Shown here: piece by piece, positions 6,147-13,355 of the stretch | Position numbering within the stretch: position 1 is the stretch's first letter | Layout: each line of letters opens with the position of its first letter | DNA from: Mageeibacillus sp. UBA4314 | GTDB lineage: Bacteria; Bacillota; Clostridia; Saccharofermentanales; Saccharofermentanaceae | NCBI GenBank assembly: GCA_002394605.1 | Contig: DGUI01000012.1 | Coordinates: 1 to 47,791, forward strand | Direction of reading: 5' to 3' | DNA length: 47,791 bases | Made by a program: the position numbers and the translations under genes | Notes under the pieces: model-generated | Told to the model about the DNA's origin: nothing | Database searches by the model: none | What the model saw: only the letters and a program-made list of their open reading frames with translations

Positions 6147-8153
6147 ATGAAAGCTTTGATACTTAATTCCGGATTAGGATCGAGGATGGGCGTGCTCACT
6201 TCTGACCACCCCAAGTGCATGACGGAGATCAGCCACAAGGACACGATATTGTCCAGGCAGCTGAGGCTCATCGTTGATGCAGGCATTGAGGAGGTCGTAA
6301 TGACGACGGGTTATTATGACGGGATCCTCATCGAGTATTGTGAGAGTCTGGGACTGCCGCTGAAGTTCACTTTCGTGAAGAATCCGGTGTACGATCAGAC
6401 AAACTACATCTACAGCATCTACTGCGCGAGGGAGCACCTCGATGACGATATCCTGCTGATGCACGGCGACCTTGTGTTCGAGAACGCGGTCATGGACATG
6501 ATCATGGAAGCTGAGGGAAGCGCGATGGTAGTGTCTTCCACGCTGCCGTTGCCTGAGAAGGATTTCAAGGCGCAGGTCAAGGACGGCAAGGTCATGAAGG
6601 TCGGCATCGACATCTTTGATGAGGCCATGGAGGCACAGGCGCTCTACAAGCTCACTAAGGCTGACTGGAAGGTATGGCTCGATAAGATCGTGGAGTTCTG
6701 CGAGGCTGGCAACACGAAGGTATATGCAGAGAATGCCCTCAACGAGCTGAACGGCGCTGCCAACATCGAGGCAGTTGACGTCAAGGACCTGCTCTGCTCC
6801 GAGATCGACAATCCAGAGGATCTCAAGAACATCAAGAGCCAGCTGAAGGCGATCGAGAACAGGACAGTCTATATGTGCTTCTCCACGGACATCATCCACG
6901 GCGGACACATCGCGATCATCAAGAAGGCTTCAAGGCTCGGCAAGCTCATCATCGGCGTTCTGTCTGATGAGGCTGTTGCTGACTATAAGAGATACCCGCT
7001 GATCCCCGCCTCTGAGCGTAAGGTCATGTTTGAGAATATCACAGGTGTTGATAAGGTTGTTGACCAGAAGAACCTCTCCTACAAGGAGAACATCGAGAAG
7101 TATAAGCCCGACTACGTCGTTCACGGCGATAACTGGGTGAACGGATTCCTCACACCCGTAAGGGATGAGGTTATCGAGCTCCTGTCACAGTACGGCGGCA
7201 AACTCGTGGAGTTCCCTTACTCATCAGATCCCAAGTACAAGGCGATCGAGGAGTCTTTCAGGGCTCAGCTCTCACTTCCTGACATGAGAAGATCAAGACT
7301 TAAGAAGCTGCTCGGCATGAAGGGCTTCGTTACCGTAATGGAAGCTCACAGCGGTATCACGGGTCTTATCGTTGAGAAGACATGCGTATATCAGGATGGC
7401 GGTACACACCAGTTCGACGGTATGTGGGTATCATCACTTTGTGACTCCACAGCCAAGGGTAAGCCCGACATCGAGCTTGTTGACATGACATCAAGATTCA
7501 GGACTATTGACGATATCATGGAAGTTACGACAAAGCCGATCATTTTCGACGGCGATACGGGCGGACTTACCGAGCACTTTGTTTATACTGTAAGGACTCT
7601 GGAGAGAATGGGCGTATCCATGATCATCATCGAGGACAAGACAGGTCTTAAGAAGAACTCGCTGTTCGGCACTGAGGTTAAGCAGACACAGGATTCCATC
7701 GAGAATTTCTCTGCGAAGATCAGGGCTGGTAAGGCTGCACAGAAGACAAATGATTTCATGATCTGTGCACGTATCGAGAGCCTTATCCTGGAGCGGGGTA
7801 TGGAGGATGCGCTGACGAGGGCTTTCGCGTTTGTTGAGGCAGGCGCTGATGCGATCATGATCCACAGCCGCAAGAAGGAGCCGGATGAGATCAAGGAGTT
7901 CATTGCGAAGTTCCGTGAGAAAGATTCCACAACACCCATCGTACTCGTTCCTACATCGTTCAATACGGTCTACGAGGAAGAGTGGAAGGAGCTCGGCGCT
8001 AACATTATCATCTACGCCAACCAGCTCACGAGAACAGGATTCCCTGCAATGCAGGATGCTGCAAGGACGATCCTCGAGAACCACAGAGCCAAGGAATGTG
8101 ATGCAAAGTGCATGAGCATCAAGGATATCATCACACTTATCCCGGAAGAGTGA
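6147..8153 (+). CDS. Phosphoenolpyruvate phosphomutase fused to two nucleotidyltransferase domains
   Basis: A 668-residue, three-domain protein. The ATG at 6147 follows GGGAGA; the TTG at 6129 is rejected. Residues 1-235 are a PntC/LicC-like NTP transferase (ALILNSGLGSRMG, then PKCMTEI and LLMHGDLVFE). Residues 238-375 are a TagD-like cytidylyltransferase with HGGH at 251-254. Residues 385-668 are PEP mutase with DGDTGG near 466 and the signature EDKTGLKKNS (496-505), converting PEP to phosphonopyruvate. This first phosphonate step is unfavourable and is pulled by the decarboxylase encoded two genes on. The transferase domains probably attach CMP to the phosphonate product, as described for PntC-type enzymes. 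Which domain does so cannot be told from sequence. Confidence 0.92.
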   Translation: MKALILNSGLGSRMGVLTSDHPKCMTEISHKDTILSRQLRLIVDAGIEEVVMTTGYYDGILIEYCESLGLPLKFTFVKNPVYDQTNYIYSIYCAREHLDDDILLMHGDLVFENAVMDMIMEAEGSAMVVSSTLPLPEKDFKAQVKDGKVMKVGIDIFDEAMEAQALYKLTKADWKVWLDKIVEFCEAGNTKVYAENALNELNGAANIEAVDVKDLLCSEIDNPEDLKNIKSQLKAIENRTVYMCFSTDIIHGGHIAIIKKASRLGKLIIGVLSDEAVADYKRYPLIPASERKVMFENITGVDKVVDQKNLSYKENIEKYKPDYVVHGDNWVNGFLTPVRDEVIELLSQYGGKLVEFPYSSDPKYKAIEESFRAQLSLPDMRRSRLKKLLGMKGFVTVMEAHSGITGLIVEKTCVYQDGGTHQFDGMWVSSLCDSTAKGKPDIELVDMTSRFRTIDDIMEVTTKPIIFDGDTGGLTEHFVYTVRTLERMGVSMIIIEDKTGLKKNSLFGTEVKQTQDSIENFSAKIRAGKAAQKTNDFMICARIESLILERGMEDALTRAFAFVEAGADAIMIHSRKKEPDEIKEFIAKFREKDSTTPIVLVPTSFNTVYEEEWKELGANIIIYANQLTRTGFPAMQDAARTILENHRAKECDAKCMSIKDIITLIPEE

Positions 8154-8155
8154 TC

Positions 8156-9283
8156 ATGGAACAGAAGATAATCAATTCAAGCAATAACTACGCAGGGCTC
8201 GACAGCTGGGTCGCAGGGAAGAAGACCATCCTCCTGGTGTGCGACGATTCTGTTAAGTTCCTGCCTGCAATATCAGCGAAGATCGATGAGATAGAGAAGG
8301 GCGGCGTAAATGTCGTCAGGTTCTCCGATTTTTGCCCGAACCCTCTCTATGAGAGTGTCGTGGAGGGCGTCAGGATCTTCCGTGAGTTAGGATGCGAGGC
8401 GATCATGTCCATCGGAGGCGGTTCCGCCCTGGACGTCGCGAAATGCATCAAGCTCTATTCCAACATGTCAGGAGACGGCAAAGACGGTTCATACCTGAAG
8501 CAGGAGATCGTTCCGAATACGATCCCGTTCTTGGCGATGCCCACGACTGCAGGCACAGGTTCCGAAGCAACACGCTATGCCGTCATCTACTATGAAGGTG
8601 CCAAGCAGAGCATCACGTCAGAGTCTTTTATCCCTACCGTCGTGCTGCACGATCCGTCAGCACTGAAGACACTTCCCCTGTACCAGAAGAAGGCGACCAT
8701 GATGGACGCGCTCTGCCACGCTACAGAGTCGTTCTGGAGTGTTAACAGCACTGACGAGAGCAAGGGTTATTCACGCGCGGCCATCCGCGGGATCCTTGAG
8801 AATATGGATGCTTACTTAAGCGGTTCAGCTTCTGACGACGTGTTCGCCGGAATGCTGGAAGCTTCATATAACGCAGGCAAGGCGATCAACATCACGCAGA
8901 CGACTGCAGGTCATGCGATGTGCTACAGGATCACATCGCTGTTCGGCGTAGCTCACGGCCACGCTGCCGTCCTGTGCGACCGCGTACTTTTCCCCTGGAT
9001 GATCAGGAACACTGATAAGTGCATCGATAAGAGGGGTGAGGAGTACCTTAAGAGCGTTTTCGGGCAGATCGCTGAGGCATACGGCTGCGGCAGTGCAGAA
9101 GAGGCTGCTGACAAGCTCGTATCGATCTTTGAGAAACTGGAGCTTAAGGTTCCTGAAGCAACATCAGAGCAGATCGCAGAGCTTACCGCGAGCGTTAATC
9201 CCGTAAGGCTCAAGAACCATCCCATCGGCCTGGACGAAGCGACGATCGGCGAGCTCTACAGGAAGATACTTGTTGTTGGTTAA
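8156..9283 (+). CDS. Iron-containing alcohol dehydrogenase, probable phosphonoacetaldehyde reductase
   Basis: A 375-residue enzyme beginning two bases after the mutase stop, with GGAAGAG as ribosome site. It is a group III alcohol dehydrogenase: SIGGGSALDVAK (NAD(P) site), MPTTAGTGSEAT, and metal ligands in DALCHATESFWS and TAGHAMCYRITSLFGVAHGHAA. Between PEP mutase and phosphonopyruvate decarboxylase its likely substrate is phosphonoacetaldehyde, giving 2-hydroxyethylphosphonate, as in PhpC-type enzymes. No aminotransferase for 2-aminoethylphosphonate is present, which supports the alcohol branch. The specificity is inferred from context. Confidence 0.87.
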   Translation: MEQKIINSSNNYAGLDSWVAGKKTILLVCDDSVKFLPAISAKIDEIEKGGVNVVRFSDFCPNPLYESVVEGVRIFRELGCEAIMSIGGGSALDVAKCIKLYSNMSGDGKDGSYLKQEIVPNTIPFLAMPTTAGTGSEATRYAVIYYEGAKQSITSESFIPTVVLHDPSALKTLPLYQKKATMMDALCHATESFWSVNSTDESKGYSRAAIRGILENMDAYLSGSASDDVFAGMLEASYNAGKAINITQTTAGHAMCYRITSLFGVAHGHAAVLCDRVLFPWMIRNTDKCIDKRGEEYLKSVFGQIAEAYGCGSAEEAADKLVSIFEKLELKVPEATSEQIAELTASVNPVRLKNHPIGLDEATIGELYRKILVVG

Positions 9284-9304
9284 TATTATTCGAGAGGTAT
9301 ATAT

Positions 9305-10426
9305 ATGAAAGTCGAAAGTTTTGTAAAAGCATTGGGTGCAGATTTCTACACGGGTGTCCCGGATTCACAGCTCAAGGCGCTGTGCAACTACCTGATGGAC
9401 ACATACGGCATTGATCCCAAGCATCACGTGATCGCAGCTAACGAAGGCAACTGCGCCGCGCTGGCAGCAGGCTACCATCTGGCAACGGGCAAGGTCCCCG
9501 TCGTCTACATGCAGAATTCAGGCGAGGGCAACATCATCAACCCCGTCGCTTCACTCCTGAACGATAAGGTATATGCTATCCCCGTCATCTTCGTCATCGG
9601 CTGGAGAGGCGAGCCCGGCATTCACGACGAGCCCCAGCACATCTACCAGGGCGAAGTTACGGTCAAGCTCCTGGATGACATGGACATCAAGAGCTTTGTT
9701 ATCGGCAAGGAGACAACAGAGGAAGAGCTCGCTGCTGCAATGGCAGACTTCCGTGAGGTTCTTGCAACCGGAAAGGACGTCGCATTTGTCATCCGCAAGG
9801 GCGCTCTGACGGACGCACCTTCAGTTAAATATTCCAACGAGAACACGATGGTCCGTGAAGAGATCATCCGCCACATCGTTGCCGCATCCGGAACAGATCC
9901 GATCGTATCAACGACAGGTAAGGCTTCACGTGAGCTCTTCGAGATCCGCGAGGCTAACGGCCAGGGCCACGGCTATGACTTCCTCACAGTCGGCTCCATG
10001 GGCCACTCATCATCCATCGCTCTCGGCGTTGCGATCAACAAGCCTGACCTCAAGGTATGGTGCGTTGACGGCGACGGCGCAGTCCTCATGCACATGGGCT
10101 CCATGGCTGTCTTAGGCGCCAACAAGCCCTCCAACATGGTCCACGTCGTTATCAACAACAGCGCACACGAGACCGTCGGCGGCATGCCCACAGTTGCTGG
10201 CTCTATCGACCTCGTCGGTATTGCAAAGGCATGCGGATATCCTTATGCGGTTTCTGTTGATTCATTTGAAGCTCTGGATAAGGAACTCGCTGATGCAAAG
10301 AAGCGCGACAGCCTGAGCCTGATCGAAGTCAAGTGCTCCATCGGCGCGCGTGACGACCTCGGAAGACCTACAACGACCGCGCTGGAGAATAAGCAGAATT
10401 TTATGAAGTATCTGAGCGGGTGCTGA
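9305..10426 (+). CDS. Phosphonopyruvate decarboxylase
   Basis: A 373-residue ThDP enzyme with a GAGAGGT ribosome site. The N-terminal PYR domain has GVPDSQLKALCNYL and the catalytic-Glu segment AANEGNCAALAAGYHLATG. The C-terminal PP domain has TTGKASRELFE, MGHSSSIALG and the ThDP motif VDGDGAVLMHMGSMA ending in VVINNSAHETVGG. Length and motifs match the phosphonopyruvate decarboxylase family rather than longer acetolactate synthases. It makes phosphonoacetaldehyde and CO2, drawing the mutase equilibrium forward. It is the last gene of the three-gene operon, followed by a strong terminator. Confidence 0.94.
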   Translation: MKVESFVKALGADFYTGVPDSQLKALCNYLMDTYGIDPKHHVIAANEGNCAALAAGYHLATGKVPVVYMQNSGEGNIINPVASLLNDKVYAIPVIFVIGWRGEPGIHDEPQHIYQGEVTVKLLDDMDIKSFVIGKETTEEELAAAMADFREVLATGKDVAFVIRKGALTDAPSVKYSNENTMVREEIIRHIVAASGTDPIVSTTGKASRELFEIREANGQGHGYDFLTVGSMGHSSSIALGVAINKPDLKVWCVDGDGAVLMHMGSMAVLGANKPSNMVHVVINNSAHETVGGMPTVAGSIDLVGIAKACGYPYAVSVDSFEALDKELADAKKRDSLSLIEVKCSIGARDDLGRPTTTALENKQNFMKYLSGC

Positions 10427-10457
10427 GGTAGTTAGTTTAGTTTTGTAATGATGGAAG

Positions 10458-10486
10458 AGCTGTCTTCGGTTGAAGGCAGCTTTTTT
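10458..10486 (+). terminator. Intrinsic terminator of the phosphonate operon
   Basis: AGCTG-t-CTTC, loop GGTT, GAAG-g-CAGCT, then a T6 run. It starts 31 bases after the decarboxylase stop. Confidence 0.92.
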
Positions 10487-10817
10487 GTTTGCTGTCAGCA
10501 ATGCAGATCCTGTGATAGAGATCTCATGCGATGCACGTAACCCAAGAGGTGGTCTGACTGTGTTGCCTGTAGCAGAGTGGGATTTTGAGAAAAACCTGAA
10601 ACCTGGAGACCGGTCATCATTTGTCTATAAGCCCGGCGTTTATAATCTCGAATACATTGTTAACCGCGGACACGATCCTTTCGTTGGCCGCCGCATATCG
10701 AAATACAGGCAATACCTGAAGCTTCATCCCGGTGAAAGGATCGATATGATAGTAGAGATCGGAAACGCGAAAACAACAGTCCGTTTTAATAGCAACTTGG
10801 GATATCCGATCAAATAA
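10470..10817 (+). pseudogene. Remnant of an unidentified gene (3' fragment)
   Basis: The frame stays open for about 115 codons and reads like protein (VLPVAEWDFEKNLKPGD, later GVYNLEYIVNRGHDPFVGRR and a beta-rich tail). It has no ATG near its beginning and no ribosome site, and its only early start (TTG) lies inside the operon terminator. A promoter-less, start-less fragment directly after a terminator is best read as the decayed 3' end of a gene. I do not recognise the family; the pattern suggests a small beta-sandwich domain. Confidence 0.5.
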
Positions 10818-10872
10818 CAGTGTCGGCATATTTCCGAGGGGTTTTGGTGCAGAGTACAAAAGGGATCATGAG

Positions 10873-11202
10873 TCAAAGTGTTGGAAGATCACCAAGCAGC
10901 TTGCTCCAGTTGCGTTTGCCATATACGATCCTGATAATGTTGACAGTCTTGATGTCATCGTTGATCGTGTAAAATGCGATATATCCATCGATCACAATAA
11001 ATCGCATCCCCAACCTTCTTAGCAGAGGATCATCGATTACGGGGTGCCTCTTGGGCATAGTTGCAAGGCTCTTGATTCTCTGCTCTATCTTAATGCTCAG
11101 ATCATCTGCAGCCTGAGGATTCAGGAGTATTCCTTCGATATAGTTAAGGGCATTGGTAATATCATTCATTGCCCTGTCTGATATTAGGATCCTGTACTTC
11201 AT
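10873..11202 (-). CDS. RelE/ParE-family toxin
   Basis: A 109-residue protein overlapping the antitoxin gene by 4 bases. The family pattern is clear: YRILISDRAMNDITNALNYI, then RIKSLATMPKRHPVIDDPLL, and the C-terminal FYTINDDIKTVNIIRIVYGKRNW. RelE-type members cut mRNA on ribosomes and ParE-type members inhibit gyrase; the sequence does not decide which. The basic, aromatic C-terminus (YGKRNW) is typical. Antitoxin-first, overlapping order is standard, with the antitoxin expected to autorepress. Confidence 0.9.
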   Translation of the reverse strand: MKYRILISDRAMNDITNALNYIEGILLNPQAADDLSIKIEQRIKSLATMPKRHPVIDDPLLRRLGMRFIVIDGYIAFYTINDDIKTVNIIRIVYGKRNWSKLLGDLPTL

Positions 11203-11462
11203 TTGCTGCGCTTAGAACGGATCTCGGCCATGGCTTCATCAAAGGGCTTCATATTCCCGATCTCGTAATCATTCATTCCATCACGAAGGAGTGAATAGAG
11301 TTCAAGCTTAGCAACGATCTTCTCATATGTATCTATGCTCATAACAGCAAGATCGCCTCTGCCATTCTTTGTTATAAAGATCGGTTCATCAAATTCATGA
11401 CAAAAATTAGAGATCTCGTTGTAGTTATTTCTGAGATCTGCACTTGAACGGATCGTTGGCAT
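11199..11462 (-). CDS. Phd/YefM-family antitoxin
   Basis: An 87-residue protein. The ATG at 11462 follows GAGGAGGT, so the longer start is rejected. The N-terminal DNA-binding fold is MPTIRSSADLRNNYNEISNF, then EPIFITKNGRGDLAVMSIDTYE, the classic Phd/YefM pattern. The charged C-terminal helix (FDEAMAEIRSKRSK) should wrap and neutralise the toxin made by the next gene. It probably autoregulates the operon. Confidence 0.92.
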   Translation of the reverse strand: MPTIRSSADLRNNYNEISNFCHEFDEPIFITKNGRGDLAVMSIDTYEKIVAKLELYSLLRDGMNDYEIGNMKPFDEAMAEIRSKRSK

Positions 11463-11628
11463 ACTGTACCTCCTCATATGCGGATATAACAAAATTATAC
11501 ACGAATTTCTTTATATATCAATCTGGAAATCAGATGATTAAGCTGCTATTCCTAGGCGATTATCGAACGTGTCCCCACTGTCCCACAAGTCGATAACTAC
11601 CACACCCAAGTTGCTCCCCGCCAGCGAA

Positions 11629-11729
11629 GGACAACTTTCCGAGGATCTTTGGAGTCGAGCGCAAAACAGGCAATGGGATCGACCCATTGCCTGTTATTAA
11701 GCGAGCGACTGTCCTCGGAAACGTTGTCC
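11629..11729. repeat. 101 bp nested imperfect palindrome with a conserved CCCCGCCAGCGAA flank
   Basis: The outer arms are GGACAAC / GTTGTCC and TTTCCGAGGA / TCCTCGGAAA, then AGTCG / CGACT. The inner stem is CAGGCAATGGG / CCCATTGCCTG (11667-11693). Immediately left is CCCCGCCAGCGAA (11616-11628). The same flank and similar arms recur, inverted, at 23479-23591. On the minus strand the inner stem is followed by TTTT and can serve as the rmlA terminator. Confidence 0.78.
11667..11693 (-). terminator. Probable rmlA terminator
   Basis: An 11 bp perfect stem (CAGGCAATGGG) with a 5-base loop, followed on the minus strand by TTTTGCGC, 46 bases after the rmlA stop. It is the core of the larger nested palindrome. 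Confidence 0.65.
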
Positions 11730-11738
11730 GCAGCGTCC

Positions 11739-12620
11739 TTATACTTCGTCCTTCAGATCGTTCAGCACACCTATCAGATACTTGCCGTACTGGGTCTGCT
11801 TCAGCGCATTTGCAGCTTCTTCGAGCTGGTCAACTGTGATCCAGCGGTTGTGAACGGCGATCTCCTCTAAGCAGCCGATCATCTTGCCGCTTCGCTGGGC
11901 GGAACGGATCTCTCCGGCAGCATTATAGAGACTGTCGGCGGTGCCGGCATCAAACCAGGAGTACTCCTTGCCGAGTGTGATAACATGAAGCTGTTCCTGA
12001 GACAGATATTCATTATTGACTGACGTGATCTCGAGCTCGCCGCGTGCGGAGGGCTGGATTCCTTTCGCGATGGAGATGACGCGGTTGTCGTAGAAGTAGA
12101 GGCCCGGGACAATGTAGTTGGACTTGGGGTTGGCAGGCTTCTCTTCGATGGAGATGGCCATGCCGGAATCGTCGAATTCGACGACGCCGAAGGGACGCGG
12201 ATCGGACACGTAGTAGCCGAATATGGTGGCGCCATGTGTGAGGCCCTTGACAGCTTCACGGAGCTTGCCGCGGAAGGCGGGGCCGTAGAAGATGTTGTCG
12301 CCAAGTGCAAGGCAGACGGAGTCGTCGCCGATGAAGTCCTCGCCAACGATGAAGGCGTCGGCGATGCCGCGCTGCACCTTCTGTTCCTTGTACCGGATCG
12401 AGACGCCGTACTTGGATCCGTCTCCCAGGAGATTCTCGAAAGCTTTATTCTCATCCGGCGGTATGATGATCAGGATATCCCTGATGCCTGCCAGCATGAG
12501 AGTCGCCACCGAGTAGTAGATGAGCGGCTTATCATAAACGGGGAGAAGGGGCTTGCACACTGGAAGTGTGATGGGGTGCAGTCTTGTGCCTTTGCCGGCG
12601 GCCAGAATAATACCTTTCAT
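11739..12620 (-). CDS. rmlA: Glucose-1-phosphate thymidylyltransferase
   Basis: A 293-residue enzyme, normal length for the family, making dTDP-glucose from dTTP and glucose 1-phosphate for deoxysugar (for example rhamnose) synthesis. It shows the nucleotide loop LAAGKGTRLHPITLPVCKPL, VYDKPLIYY, ALGDNIFYG, and the sugar/metal region SIEEKPANPKSNYIVPGLYFYD with SWFDAGTADSL. GAGG lies before the ATG. No rmlB, rmlC or rmlD lies in the window, so it is a detached copy. The ALGDNIFYG, EEKP and PGLYFYD blocks are intact, so it should be active. Confidence 0.94.
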   Translation of the reverse strand: MKGIILAAGKGTRLHPITLPVCKPLLPVYDKPLIYYSVATLMLAGIRDILIIIPPDENKAFENLLGDGSKYGVSIRYKEQKVQRGIADAFIVGEDFIGDDSVCLALGDNIFYGPAFRGKLREAVKGLTHGATIFGYYVSDPRPFGVVEFDDSGMAISIEEKPANPKSNYIVPGLYFYDNRVISIAKGIQPSARGELEITSVNNEYLSQEQLHVITLGKEYSWFDAGTADSLYNAAGEIRSAQRSGKMIGCLEEIAVHNRWITVDQLEEAANALKQTQYGKYLIGVLNDLKDEV

Positions 12621-12689
12621 AGGAACCTCACTTTATATTTTTGTCATTTATTTATTTTATCTTGTTTGACGGCAGACTTCAATAGGATT

Positions 12690-12698
12690 TGATATAAT
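12690..12698 (+). promoter_or_regulatory. Extended -10 promoter of the LUD gene
   Basis: TGATATAAT is a perfect TATAAT with TGn. A TTGACG at 12666-12671 is too far away (21-base spacer) to act as a normal -35. It lies 25 bases before the ATG. Confidence 0.6.
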
Positions 12699-12722
12699 AT
12701 GCTTATTATAAGGGGGTGCACC

Positions 12723-13352
12723 ATGAACGATTTTATCTCAACACGCAACTCGAAATTATCCGCTAAGATCATCGAGGGCCTTAAGTCCCGCAACATGGAC
12801 GGCTACTATGCCGCCACCCGCGAGGAGGCTCTTGATATCGCACTGAAGCTCATCCCTGAGGGGAGTACCGTCACGATGGGTGGCGGCATGAGCGTGCACG
12901 AGATAGGTCTGGTGTCAGCCTTAAGTTCTGGCAACTATAACTTTATCGACCGCGACAAGGCTGAGGATAAGCGTGCAGCCATGCTCATGGCATACGATGC
13001 TGATTATTTTCTGTCAGGATCCAATGCGATCACAGAAGACGGTGTCCTCGTCAACATAGACGGCAACGCCAACCGCGTCTCCGCCATCTGCCAGGGACCT
13101 AAGAACGTGCTGTTCATAGTCGGCATGAACAAGGTCTGCAAAGATGTCGATTCCGCAATGAAGAGGGCGCGCAATGTGGCGGCGCCCGTCAACGCCCAGA
13201 GGTTCGGGCTTAAGACACCATGCTCGGTCACCGGTTCCTGTATGGACTGCAAGTCGCCTGATACGATCTGCTGCCAGTTCCTGATCACCAGGTTCTCAAG
13301 GCACCCGGGGAGGATCAAGGTCATCCTCGTCGATGACAGCCTGGGTTTCTGA
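12723..13352 (+). CDS. LUD domain protein (LutC/YkgG-like, DUF162)
   Basis: A 209-residue protein. The ATG at 12723 follows AAGGGGGTG. The family signature is ATREEALDIALKLIPEGSTVTMGGGMSVHEIGL, then YFLSGSNAITEDGVLVNIDGNANRVSA and GPKNVLFIVGMNKV. The C-terminal part has a Cys cluster (CSVTGSCMDCKSPDTICC) seen in the stand-alone clostridial branch and possibly metal-binding. LUD proteins occur with lactate-utilisation iron-sulfur proteins, but no lutA or lutB is here. The stop is followed 3 bases later by the next gene, so they are probably co-transcribed. Confidence 0.88.
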   Translation: MNDFISTRNSKLSAKIIEGLKSRNMDGYYAATREEALDIALKLIPEGSTVTMGGGMSVHEIGLVSALSSGNYNFIDRDKAEDKRAAMLMAYDADYFLSGSNAITEDGVLVNIDGNANRVSAICQGPKNVLFIVGMNKVCKDVDSAMKRARNVAAPVNAQRFGLKTPCSVTGSCMDCKSPDTICCQFLITRFSRHPGRIKVILVDDSLGF

Positions 13353-13355
13353 TCT

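Noticed and set aside
11739..12620. rmlA as part of the phosphonate pathway
   Set aside because: It is on the other strand, beyond a terminator, a remnant and a toxin-antitoxin pair; nothing ties it to phosphonate tailoring.
12660..12700. TTGACG...TATAAT as a standard promoter
   Set aside because: The spacer is 21 bases; the TGn extended -10 is the better reading.
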